The position numbers and the translations under genes are program-made. Positions 13,026 to 23,721 of a DNA stretch of 64,000 nucleotides are shown one piece after another. This stretch comes from Liriodendron chinense (taxonomy: Eukaryota; Streptophyta; Magnoliopsida; Magnoliales; Magnoliaceae): assembly GCA_003013855.2 (NCBI GenBank), contig PVNU02001548.1, positions 186,001 through 250,000 on the forward strand, read 5' to 3'. The notes under the pieces were generated by a model. It saw only the letters and a program-made list of their open reading frames with translations. It had not been told where the DNA came from and did not search any database. Each line of letters starts with the position of its first letter. Position 1 is the first letter of the stretch.

Positions 13026-13463
13026 GAAAAGGGGAGTGCACCCCTTTACCCGACCCACTGGAAAAACCAGTGGGCAGAGACGGTCCCGGGCGGCGCCCAG
13101 GGGGCCGTCCTCCCTCCCACCTATTTGAAACGACCTTCTCATACTCTCTCCTTGGGAAGAACTCCTCCTTGGGAAGGTGGTTACAAGTGAATCTTGTACC
13201 TCCTTGTAAGAATGAAGTGATGGAAGAGAATGGTGAGAAAAAGTAAGGAATCTCACCAAAATCTCATCTTGTGAGAAAATGGTGAGAAATTGGCTTGATG
13301 ATGTGGAAAAAGTTCCATGGAGTTTTCAAGAAAAAAGAAAAAGAATTGACTTGGTCAAACAGCAATCTCAACCATCCAAAGGCATGACCTGATGATCTGA
13401 ACCATTCTAAGAAGAATCCCTGGAATCTCCCACCTTGATTGCTACTGTCTTGTACATATTTGC

Positions 13464-14545
13464 TGTCCGAAGACCTTAAACTACGTCGGAATCAATATCC
13501 CGAGGGATTTTAATAAAAACCAGCATCGATCCCAGCCGTTCAAGCCAAGATCTGATGACCTGGATCATTTTGAAAAAATCACAAAAAAAGAATGTTTGTT
13601 CAGCTTGTACAAAAATTGGGTCCGAAGACCTTAAACTACGTCGGGATCGACATCCCGAGAGATTTTCAATAAAAACCGGCATCGGTCTTGATTGCTCGAA
13701 TCAAGATCCAACGACATCGGACACTTTTCAAAAATCAAAATATATATATATATATATATGCATTTTCAGCACTCTCGTGTACAGTTTTGGGTCCTAAGAC
13801 CTTAAACTACGTCAGGATCGACATCCCGAGAGATTTTCAATAAAAACTTGGTGTCAGTCTTGTTTGCTCACATCAAGATCAGTTGACTCCGGACAACTTC
13901 CAAAAAAAAAAAAATGTGTTGCCCTATTCTATACATATTTGTGGTCCGAAGACCTTAAACTACGTCGGGAACAAAATCCCGAGAGATTTCCAATAAAAAC
14001 CAATGTTAATCTTGACCGCTCAAATTGAGATTTAACAGCCTGGAACATTTTTCGAAAAATCACAAAAAGAATGTATTTTCAGCATGTACATATTTGTGGT
14101 CCGAATACCTTAAACTACGTCGGGAACAAAATCCCGAGAGATTTCTAATAAAAACCAGTGTTAATCTTGACCGCTCAAATTGAGATTTAACAGCCTGGAA
14201 CATTTTTCGAAAAATCACAAAAAGAATGTATTTTCAGCATGTACATATTTTCGATCCGAATACCTTAAACTACACTGGGATTAATTTCTCGGGGGACCTT
14301 TTCCTGCTTTCAACCAAAAACCGGCATCGGCCTCAACCGCTGGGATCAAGGTTTGATAGCCCGGATCATTTCCAAAAATAACCAAAAAGATTTCAAGATT
14401 TTCATAAAAACCAGCATCAACCCTAATTACTCGAGTTGAAGTATGGAACTTTTTCAAAACACAAAAAATTCACCACCAATTTCACAAATTCATCCTCAGT
14501 GGTCCTGAAGGCCTAAAACTACACTGGGATTAACTTCTTGGGGGC
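13464..14545 (+). repeat. Copy A 3' tandem array, ~155-175 bp units (about 7)
   Basis: Units begin GTCCGAAGACCTTAAACTAC (starts near 13464, 13620, 13794, 13945, 14098, 14254, 14505). Many contain the inverted repeat TCGGGAT...ATCCCGA; one unit has a perfect stem TCTTGATT...AATCAAGA. The last two units are more diverged (ACACTGGGATTAA). Tandem repeats in the 3' untranslated region of Ogre/Tat elements are known as a source of plant satellites. Confidence 0.8.
13740..13759. repeat. (TA)n microsatellite
   Basis: About ten TA dinucleotides inside one unit of the 3' tandem array. A comparable TA run occurs near 56089-56100 in copy B. Confidence 0.9.
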
Positions 14546-16230
14546 TTTCTTTCCTAACCTGTTCCGGACATGGCTGCCAGTTGATCGTAGGGTGTCCGGA
14601 ATCTTTTAAACAGGTAAAGGCTGAGGCGGGCAGAACCCCGGAATCCTGTTCGTGTTGAACGCACCGTGATAGACAACCTTGATTTGGAAGTCGCTGTTGA
14701 ATCTGACGGATGTTTCCTGTTCCTAAAACTCATGAAGGGGATTAAGGCTGTCGGGAGGTGGAGCGCTCCCTCACGGAATTGTGAGCAACGTAAGGCCCCA
14801 AACTGGATTGACTAAGGGAAATGTGAGGATGTGGCTCATTTTGTGGCTAAAGGAGTCCGTCGGACAATACGTGGTCTAGTGTGCATTGCACATGAGGAAC
14901 AATCAACTTTGTGGGTGTGTTGACTGAAAACCCTCAATAATCTCCTCATCCGAAGATGTAAAACTACGACACTTAACTGTGTGAGACTCGTCTTGCTCGC
15001 TGACGTAAAATGGATCGGGTGCCTTACCAGCAGTAGAAGCTGGAAGTGGATGAAAATTCCACATCTTTCCTTGCATTTCAGAAAAATCCAACAAAATACC
15101 AAAACATTACAAAATCACCTTTTCAAAAATCACAAAAATATTTAACCTGCTTTCAAATCAAATATTTGTAAAAATCACAAAATATTTCCCTTGCTTTCAA
15201 ACCAAATATTTTCAAAAATCACAAAAATATTTTCTTTGTTTTCAATAACCGATCTATATCCTAACCACTCAGGTAAAGGTTCGAATTAAATATTTGCAAA
15301 AAATCACAAAAATTGTCACTATCCCTCAGCACTACACTTCAGGAGTCTTGAATTCCACTCTCTTCACAATTTGGAATGACGGATCCAATCGCCTGCAAAT
15401 TGGAATCTTGACTAAAACTGGCGACTAAGCACCGTCTCAATAGCATTTATGCCCAGAAGAACATCTTGAAGTCAAATAATATCCTCGTACATTCTTATTA
15501 GCAAAGAAACAGCATCTTGGGACGATGGACCTGATTGATCACGGGTCGGGATCTTGACCAACCCACTGACCAAACACCCGTATAAAAAAAGAAAATCCCC
15601 AGGGAAGCACAACCCTGCAAGCAATAAGCTCAAAGTTCTCTGCATCGCTAGCAAAAGGAAATCATCAAACGAAAAGAGAATGAGCCAAGCCATGCATCCA
15701 TCATCACATACGCATCTCCATGCATCAGCACCCATCGCATCAATCATCATATTTACTTGCTTTCAAAATAAAAGCTGGTTAGCCAAAAACCCCACAGGCA
15801 TCCCTAGTGAAGGCGCATGCAAACCAGATTTCCATTTCAAAAAGACAAAAAATATATTTATTTACAAATAAAAACCCCACGGAGTATCACTCCCCAGAGT
15901 GGGTATCTTTTCAAAAATCCAAAAACATTTTCCCAGTAGAGCGTTCGGTCTCCAAAAACACCGAGAGATCTTCCATATCTCTGGGTAGCAGCCGACGCAA
16001 AAATCAAATAAGATCCGATGTCTCGTGGTTTCTTCGGAGACCATCGGATCCAATGCACTCAAAGTACGGTCGAACTGAACTCCAATGTCAGTGCGGTCGT
16101 ACCACATGCCAAGATACGAAAAGATGAAAGCCAAAAGACTCGGTCAAAGAAACCATTTGAACAGGTGGAAACGATGAATTGTAACCCAAGTATCAAAATC
16201 AGCAGATTGGGTGGAAAGAGTTCACCCACA
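14546..16230. other. Copy A 3' noncoding region, including short A-rich tandem repeat
   Basis: No credible coding frame. 15100-15320 holds about four to five units of 55-60 bp with the pattern AAAATCACAAAAATATTT ... TTGCTTTCAAA. The rest matches copy B 56200-57960 closely. Confidence 0.6.
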
Positions 16231-17136
16231 CATACCTAAGCGTGGATACCTGAAGTACCTTGACTGAGTCCAAGTCGGCGTAGTAGAATCCCGTAAGACT
16301 ATCTGACGCAGAGCATCTAACCACTTTGACAGTCAAGTGAAACAAGTACTCCTGGAGTGATCCGAAAAAACATCAAACATACAATCAATCACAGGGTCAG
16401 TAACCTCGTAAGACTAGTGATGCAGAGGCTCTACTGTACCTTTCCGATGTTAGTACCGATCGAAATGGAAGTGTTGCGATTGGGTACCCAGGTTGCAGCG
16501 CATGCAGGGACAATCGCAACGTTTTCTCCAAACTCCCGCGGTATGTGCGAGTTATCAATTTCCAAACAATCATCTGACTCAGATACAAAGGACAACAAAG
16601 ATTCCAGACCACAATCGAGGAAAGAATGAATTACAAACCAAGCATCGAAACCAGCAGGTCGGGTGGAAAGAGTCCACCTGCACATACCTAGGCGTGGATG
16701 CCTGAAGTACCTTAACTGATTCCAAGTCGGCGTAGTAGAATCCCGTAAGATTATTTGACGCAAGGCATCTAACAACTTTGACAGTTAAGCGAAACAAGTA
16801 CTCCTGGAGTGATCTAGGAAAACATCAAACATACAATCAATCACAGGGTCAGTAACCTCGTAAGACTAGTGACGTAGAGGCTCTACTGTACCTTTCCGAT
16901 GTTATTACCGATCGGGAATGGAAGGGTTGCGATTAGGTACCCAGGTTGCAGCGCATGCAGGGACAATCGCAATGTTTTCTCCAAACTCCAGCGGTATGTG
17001 CGAGCGATCGGTTTCCAAACGATCAACTGGCACAGATGCAAAGGCAAGCAAAGATTTCAGACCATGATCTATGAATGACTGGGTCAGAAGTGGGGTGTCC
17101 ACTCGCTTTGGCATTCGGTTGCACGCAACCTCTGCC
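16231..17136 (+). repeat. Copy A duplicated ~452 bp unit before the PPT
   Basis: Two direct copies with starts at 16231 and 16683 (CATACCTAAGCGTGG / CATACCTAGGCGTGG), running to the PPT. A partial third copy precedes them (about 16160-16230). Copy B has the same duplication with a 455 bp period, so it predates the split of the two copies. Confidence 0.85.
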
Positions 17137-17145
17137 AAAGAGGGG
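17137..17145 (+). promoter_or_regulatory. Polypurine tract, copy A
   Basis: AAAGAGGGG, four bases (CATT, the last T opening the LTR at 17150) before the LTR. Matches 58873-58881 in copy B. Primes plus-strand DNA synthesis. Confidence 0.85.
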
Positions 17146-17149
17146 CATT

Positions 17150-18649
17150 TGTAGACACCCCACCTTCGGCTACACTGTTGGTAGAGATAGATGGATGAAT
17201 AGAGGACCATACCCCCAAATCCCAAGTCCAAACTCAGTCATACTCACCCTTGTAGGCCCAAATTCATAGCCCAACCCAAGCCTGAACCCAGTCAACTCAC
17301 CCCTAAACATCAGCCTGAAAAACCCCCCATAAGAAAAACTAGTCAAAAATCCTAAAAAAGTCAAACTCACTGAGTCAACCCACCGAGTCAACCTGCTGAG
17401 TCAACCGCGGAGTAAACCCGTCGAGTCAAAACACCGAGTCAACCCGCCGAGTCAAATCACCAAGTCAACCCGTCAAGTCAACTCACCGAGTCACCCACTG
17501 AGTCAAAATAGCAGCCCCGAGACATGACCGTACCACGCGCTGGAAACCGGGGAGTGTCCGTATGCGCGGCCCCCAGGGGGCCACCTAAACATATTTATGA
17601 GAACTGCCACTCTCCAACGCTATAAATACCCCAAGCCTCTTCCCATTTCAACAGCCACTTCCCCTCTCTTCAGTCCAAGAGCTTTGAGTCCACCCCTCCA
17701 TCCTTTAGGCCATTCCTCCACCAAGGGAGAGCCCGAGTGAGAAGAGTCTAACCCTGGTCCAGCCCAGCCTGACCACTGGTCCAAGTCTCCCAAGCCATCC
17801 AAGTCTTGATCCAGCCACTCGAAGCCAATCCTTGCAACACCTCCGTCCATTTAGTTGTTCCTTACTAGCATCATTTCATTCGCATCTAGCATAAGTGCAA
17901 CATTTACTTTTCTTCCAACCCCCCTGCTTCACTGCAAGCACTTTGATTGTTCAAACACACAGCATGCATCTCGCATAAAGCACCTGTCAGTTCGAGCGTA
18001 TGCTCTGGGCTTGCCTGTTAATGGAACCTGCCCATCAGAAACTCTTACTGTTCAGACCTGCATTCATGTACATATCACTACAAACACTTTGATCATTCAA
18101 ACACACAGCATGCATTCCGCATAAAGCACCTGTCGGTTCGAGCGTATGCTCTGGGCTTGCCTGTTAGTGGAACCTGCCCATCAGAAACTCTTACTGTTCA
18201 GACCTGCATTCATGCATCATGTCATCTATGAGAATGTACGAGGATTAAAACAGACTTTCAAGTGTTAGTTTAATTCTGTGAAGTAGAGACCGTACTTTGG
18301 TACGGGCAGTGTGTGGGGTGCTTAACCTCTTCCCACCCTCTAACCGTGATCCCTTACCTCGAATCTCTGGCCGCAGATCAAAAGGAGTCATTTTAGAGGA
18401 AGGAATCTTCGGATCCCCTTCTCTAACGTTTCTAACGGGTCTAGCCGACTGTAGATTCGAAATAACTGGCTAGTGGCGACTCTGGTCTTATATAAACTCA
18501 TTTAAACACATCCAGCTTAACACGACAACCAAACAAAGCCCTCGAGAACGAGGCAAGCCAGTGGCACAAACGGCTAGGATCCTCTTCTTCTTTTCCCGAA
18601 AGGAAAGGGCCGAACGTCGTGTGGGAGCGCGGAACGGCGAGGGTCCACA
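17150..18649 (+). repeat. Copy A 3' LTR (1500 bp)
   Basis: Starts TGTAGACACCCCACC and ends GGTCCACA, the same termini as both LTRs of copy B. Contains a cluster of (C/T)GAGTCAA words (about 17371-17510), TATA box TATAAATA at 17621-17628, two copies of the ~143 bp CACCTGTCAGTTCGAGCG unit (about 17984 and 18128), and the hairpin CCGTAC-TTTG-GTACGG at 18290-18305. No poly-C run after the TATA box, unlike B. Clearly diverged from B by many substitutions. Confidence 0.92.
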
Positions 18650-18980
18650 ACCACAAAAGTTTTGTATCAAGCTAATCTTTGCATTTTCCTTTCATTCAGA
18701 TCTTCTTGACATTATCAAAAGGTTGGATTGCAAATAAACATTACTAAAACCTTAAGATTGGCTCTTTGGACTTTTTAATGGTGAGGCACTCAATTACCAT
18801 CGTTTCTATGGTGTTGTACACATGAGATTTTGATGTGCATAATTTTTGTTACCCCATCCTAAAATGGGATGAAGAAACAGATGGATGGCATGGATATATA
18901 AAAATAAAATAAAAAAAAATCATCAATGTAAGTCCGATGGTAAGGGTAACACCCACTAAGGTATTCCCGAGTAACACCTA
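18650..18980. mobile_element. Right half of a fold-back MITE interrupted by copy A
   Basis: From AAAAGTTTTGTATCA to the terminal GGGTAACACCCACTAAGG, this follows the right half of the full MITE at 32288-32806 (shared words include GGTTGGAT, AATAAACATTACTAAAACC, GGTGAGGCACTCAAT). It starts abruptly at the end of the copy A LTR; ACCAC at 18650-18654 is probably A's target duplication. The left half should lie beyond A's 5' LTR, outside the window. Confidence 0.75.
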
Positions 18981-19013
18981 ATCCACTCCCAGCGTGGGAG
19001 GGCGAATTACCCA

Positions 19014-19490
19014 TGACCCAGAGCACAAAGGCCCGGGGTTGTGTGGGGCCTATAGAGATGTCCATGATAAATCCACTCCATCCATCTATTTTGAAGGACC
19101 ATAATAAGATAGGAGTTTAAAAACCAGGAAGATCCAATACTCACGTGAGCCATACCACACAAAATAGTGGGGATTGAAATCTTGGCAGTCATAGAAGTTT
19201 TGTATCAGGATGATATTTGCTCCTAAAGTTTATCTGAGCGGTAATAATTCTATGAACAATTTGGATGGTATATAAACACCCCAGACTGTTCCTGGAAGGT
19301 TTCAACGATGGACGTTGTTGTTCCCACTGTTTTGTTGGTATGGCCCACCTAATTTTTGGACCTATCTAAATTTTAGAATCTAGTCCTATTGTGGTCTTTC
19401 AAAATAGATGGATGGAGTGGATTTGTCTCAGACATATTTGTGTACTCTACACAGCTCCAGGCACAAAGATATCTCTATGCGTGGGTCACA
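19014..19490. mobile_element. MITE with long terminal inverted repeats
   Basis: The left arm GACCCAGAGCACAAAGG ... AAATCCACTCCATCCATC is matched in reverse by the right arm (GATGGATGGAGTGGATTT ... GGCACAAAG ... GTGGGTC). The arms extend roughly 120 bp with mismatches and one gap. Internal words (AGAAGTTTTGTATCA, GGTATGGCCCACC) relate it to the other MITEs here. I could not fix a target duplication. Confidence 0.65.
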
Positions 19491-19563
19491 AGCAATCCGC
19501 TCATACAGCAGTGGAGACATATGTAGGATTTTATTGGCCATCAGAATAATTTATGGGAGCAGA

Positions 19564-19745
19564 TTAGCTGTTACCCAGGTAACGTGTTACCATAACCATG
19601 TGGGCCCTCGATATATTTTTTATATCCAAGTCGTCCATCTTTTTTTTTCCATCTCATTCTAAAATGTGATGCCAAACCTTAAGAAGATCTCTCAGGGTAG
19701 ACCATATATATATACCATTAGAAACAGTGATGAATGACCAGTAAA
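19564..19745. mobile_element. Truncated left half of a MITE
   Basis: TAGCTGTTACCCAGGTAAC ... TTAGAAACAGTGATGAATGACCA follows the left half of the MITE at 32288-32806 and then stops at about 19745. Confidence 0.65.
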
Positions 19746-20361
19746 AATGGCATGCCCCGCAGTTCCGATACATACATAGTGTGCACCCTCATACCGAAGT
19801 TACCATCCATAACTCGTACAACAAGTATACATATATTGACCCATCATATGGTTACTTGGAGGCATAAACTATCGTATTCTAAGTTCTCAACAACATTTAA
19901 TATTCAAACATCCACACATGCTATGCAATCTCACACTTTTCCATCATCACAACCATCACGTTCTCAAATCACATCATAAATTCAGAAATTCAAATACATC
20001 CACCCATTTTGGGACTTTATTCATTCATAAATATCCAACATCATTCAGCAAAATGTCTAGTAACAATAATTTTAAACAATACCTGTGTATGAGCAAGTAA
20101 CATAATGAATTCTAAAATTTATGTTTCATCGTTATTACTAAACAATCTATTCATTCAGTCCATCGTAGTGAATTCATGCTTGGATAAGTATGGCCATTGG
20201 TCTCGAGGATCATCCGCTTGCTTGGCCATACTCTCCAACATTTGGCTTATATTCCCTATCTCATTCGTCTCTATACGGTTGTCATTCCACAACGTTAGTT
20301 AGCCAAGCTAGTGAGTGAACCCATCATGGTTCATACACAACACAAATAAGATAACACAAGC

Positions 20362-20406
<45 letters not shown>

Positions 20407-22193
20407 AAAAATATTATGAAATGCATGTCAAATGGGATGATCATTCACTTGCTGGGGTTGGATATCTGTCAACCCGCATCTACACCTAACAAGCTTCTAC
20501 CATAGGTAGGCATGGGCAAGGCCCGCATCTACTCTTTGAGTGGGATTCCACAAATCCTTGGCATCCGGTAATGAATCTACTAGGAAACCATCCAGGGACT
20601 TACCCGAAGAACATAGGCACGAGGTGTGTGTGCAGTCATCTAGAGCGGGCCTTTAGGAATTAACACAGAAGCGTTATGGATGCAGGTAATGCATGCACAA
20701 TGCAATGCATCGACATACACAATTATCATATACATATCTCTATGCAAGAGGAAACAATGGTTTCATGATTTTAATGATTTACATGTTCACATATTCCATT
20801 CACAATAATAATTACTTAAGCATGAATCATACATCAAACATCATCTTAGCATGGTAATAGTACAGCAACATAGCAATCATAACATCTATCTCAGTCATAC
20901 AGATATGAGAGATGTTGGGATTCACTCTTACTTGTTCTTGACATAGTTAAATCTACCAAACAATCATATGTGTTTTGAATCTAGAATCTGAATCCCTATT
21001 AACATGGTTGATCAAACAAATCATGGGTTTAATTCAACTATTCCATCTAGTGGGCCCACCTTTAATCAGTTCAAGTTACCCCACTATTACTTGTTCATTA
21101 AGTAGTAATTAAGTCAAGGAAGTTACATGTACTATATCTTATGGATCCAAGCATCATAATTTAAAAAACTGATAGTCCATTAAGGGGATTGCCGATCAAT
21201 CCAGTCAATCGATTGAGAAAGCTCGAAGGCTCTCAATCGATACCTTCAATCAATCGAACATAAATAGAGGAAAATCGAATTTTATAGATTTACTCTCTGG
21301 ATACTTTTTACCTTTTTCGATTGATCGAACTACCCACTCCAATCAATCGAAATTCACTCGAATTTCAACATTAAGTCTCTGGACTATTTACACCATCCTC
21401 GATCGATACCTTCGATTGTTAGAGACTGCTCAAGGAAGCACTCGATCGATCGAACTTAGTCATCCATCAATTGAAATTAGACTTTTGGTTGTTGGACGAA
21501 AATTTACCTATTCGATCGATTGAAAGATTAACTTCGATCGATCGATCAATGTCAGTTAGTTTCTGTTATGCAATCTGATTTCTGAATTTTTTAGAGTTTC
21601 TTCTATTTCCTTAATTATCATGGATTTAGCATAATTTCTTTAATTTCCATGCAATCTGGTATGTCGGCTGATGTGATATCGGTATCGGAGCCGACCGATA
21701 TGGGTTCTAATACCCTTTTTTTATCCATGCGCTCATCCGACGGTTCTTAGCAGTAGGAAAAAACCTTCTTCAATGACTAAACACCGTCTAGTTTACCCTT
21801 TTTCGTAGTATTTTTTATTATATATAATTATTATCATTGTTAATATTTTAAATAAAAAGGGCCTCATTTGGATCCTCGCCTAAGGCCTCAACTTGCCTTA
21901 AGACGGCCCTGCCAAGGATTTCAGGTGCAGTAGTGTATGGGTGTGGGTGGACCACTATGGGAAAGAAATTCACATGCAACAGATCAGATAATATGAACAC
22001 ATTTGTAACATGTGGATACCCACGTGCGCACATGCATGTGGTGTTCTACGTACATGAAATTCTATCAATAAAGACATACTAAGTCTAATTTTAATATCAT
22101 CTCATATTTGTGAAAATTGTATGTTGATTGGATTTTATTCTAATCACATCCATATTAGTTCACTTATCAAAGCAGTCGGTTATGGTGAAGTGT
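19746..22193. other. Repeat-derived intergenic sequence, not classified
   Basis: No gene recognised. 20120-20700 reads like an old LTR fragment but no ends or partner are found. 21180-21560 is strikingly rich in CGATCGAT/TCGATTGA words (for example ATCGATCGATCAATG at the end), a low-complexity pattern I have seen in plant repeats but cannot assign. 21680-21730 has GATATCGGTATCGG. Possible short relics only. Confidence 0.4.
20365..20405. repeat. (GT)n microsatellite
   Basis: About 20 uninterrupted GT dinucleotides. Confidence 0.97.
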
Positions 22194-22718
22194 TGATGTC
22201 AAAGAAGAACCCCCTGATGAAGGGCGTGGATCGAGCACATTCCTATCACACATGGACTGAAAAAATATCAAGGAAAAGTGTCAGAAATTTAGTAAATTTC
22301 AGTCCCCTGACAGTTTCCTGACAACTCTAGTCAGTCGCCTGAAATTCAGTCAAATTGCAGACTTAGTCTCTGGACGTTTCTAGACAGTTTTGATCACCCG
22401 ACAGTCTAGAGCGACGCGATTTTTTTATTTAGTTTCTTTATTTGTTTAGGACTTCTTTAATTCATATCTAGGGTTTGTTTAGGCTATTTAAACTCATTTA
22501 AGCTCGTTGTTATTGATCTCTCTTTTATTATTAATAAAAAAACTTCAATTTATTCAATTTTATTCTTATGGATTTGAGAAGTGTCTCGTGGAATCGAGAT
22601 TTGCCCTTGTGGATTTGAAGAAGCCTTGATGAGGAGTTTATAGAACTCTATGGATTTAGAGTAGTTATCTAATGAGATAGACAGTGATTGACTTCACCAT
22701 GTCTCTCCCTGTGTCAAG

Positions 22719-22734
22719 TGGTATTAAAGCGAGG
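22719..22734 (+). promoter_or_regulatory. Primer binding site (initiator tRNA-Met type)
   Basis: TGGTATTAAAGCGAGG, two bases past the 5' LTR end; differs from the usual TGGTATCAGAGC by two bases in the first twelve. Confidence 0.7.
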
Positions 22735-23036
22735 ACTCCCCTTGGGCCGAAGTCTCTTTACAAAGGTAGTAACAAAAATCATGTGGACAGTGATCCAGGG
22801 ATTCAATATCTTACAGAGAGAATGGAAGCTCTCCATCAGGAGAGATGATTAGCCATTTGCAGGCAACCCTGGACCATTTTGCGAATGTGCTAATTCCACC
22901 CTGTGCTCATGGTGATGCTCAACCTCCCGTAGTGGTTGAACCGCGCAATCAAGTTACTCATAGAAAGCCTCCGACGATGAATCATTAGGCGACCCTAGAT
23001 AAATCACGCTCAACAGATTAATCCTAAAGGAGGACG

Positions 23037-23181
23037 ATAGATCTCCCTAGCTTCAATGGTCAGAGTCATATCGACGAATGGCTCTTTAAAGTTGAACTCT
23101 TCTTCGACTACATGCAGATTCCTAAAGAGAGGAAGGTTTTAATTATGGCATACCATCTCAAGGTCAACACTATGATTCGGT
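23037..23181 (+). pseudogene. Gag fragment in the small LTR element
   Basis: An open stretch with no start codon reads IDLPSFNGQSHIDEWLFKVE followed by a FFDYMQIPKERKV segment, the N-terminal part of the Ty3-gypsy Gag domain (usual pattern P-x-F-x-G-...-W-x-x-x-E-x-x-F). It ends at TGA at about 23179. Sequence before and after has stops in all frames, so this is a remnant. The Gag would form the virus-like particle. Confidence 0.65.
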
Positions 23182-23478
23182 GAAAATACGTTCGGTGCAG
23201 TCGGAAGCAAGGGATGAAGGCGCCAATCAGCAGGTGGTCGCGAATGAAATGACGGCTGCTTGCACGTTTCCTACACGAAGATAAAGATCTGGTTGAAACG
23301 AAGTTGTAACAGATCCTCATCCCCATCAGCAAAGCATAAGTCATTCCTATAAAAACTGAAAATTCTACCCGAAACTTTTAAAGTGAAGAGGCAGTCTTTC
23401 GTTCCTGTCTAAGATCTCGACAAAAAAAAAAAAACTAAAGGACTGGGATAAATCAGTGCTTTTGAATAAAATAGTGAA

Positions 23479-23721
23479 GTGCAGCCCACCATCATGTTAG
23501 ATATTGTTCAAAATCTTGAGAAGGTGGAGAAGATCAATATCTCCGTCATGAAGGACAAGAAGGAAGGACGTGTCGACATTCCAGAAATTGTAGAGCCACT
23601 TTTGCAGGAATCCATGAAAATTCTAGAAGATATCACATCAACATTGCCGAAATTCGAGGTGATCATGGTCGTCAAACTTTCTGATGATTTGTTCCTTACG
23701 CAGGAGATTGCTCTTTCTTAG
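23479..23721 (+). pseudogene. Possible pol fragment (segment before RT) in the small LTR element
   Basis: An 80-residue frame containing VDIPEIVEPLLQESMKILED. The pattern resembles the linker just before the RT domain of Ty3-gypsy pol (I-x-x-L-L-x-E-F-x-D-V-F). No RT motifs follow; the frame stops at 23719-23721. The match is short and weak. Confidence 0.4.

Larger units (their letters stand above)
1..18649 (+). mobile_element. Copy A: 5'-truncated (by window edge) Tat/Ogre-type Ty3-gypsy retrotransposon
   Basis: The 3' ~18.6 kb of an element collinear with copy B (position 3 here matches 41821). It runs from the second half of the protease through intron, pol, hairpin array, two antisense genes, repeat-rich 3' region, PPT and a 3' LTR ending in CA at 18649. 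Tat/Ogre assignment rests on the second, archaeal-type RNase H domain after the usual one, the intron between protease and RT, and very long 3' sequence. The reading frames are broken many times, so it is a dead, older copy. The 5' LTR, gag and protease active site lie left of the window. The sequence after 18649 is the right half of a MITE, so the element inserted into that MITE. Confidence 0.93.

Noticed and set aside
13464..14545. CRISPR-like appearance of regularly spaced repeats
   Set aside because: Plant nuclear DNA; the whole unit including the spacer is repeated, so this is an ordinary tandem array.
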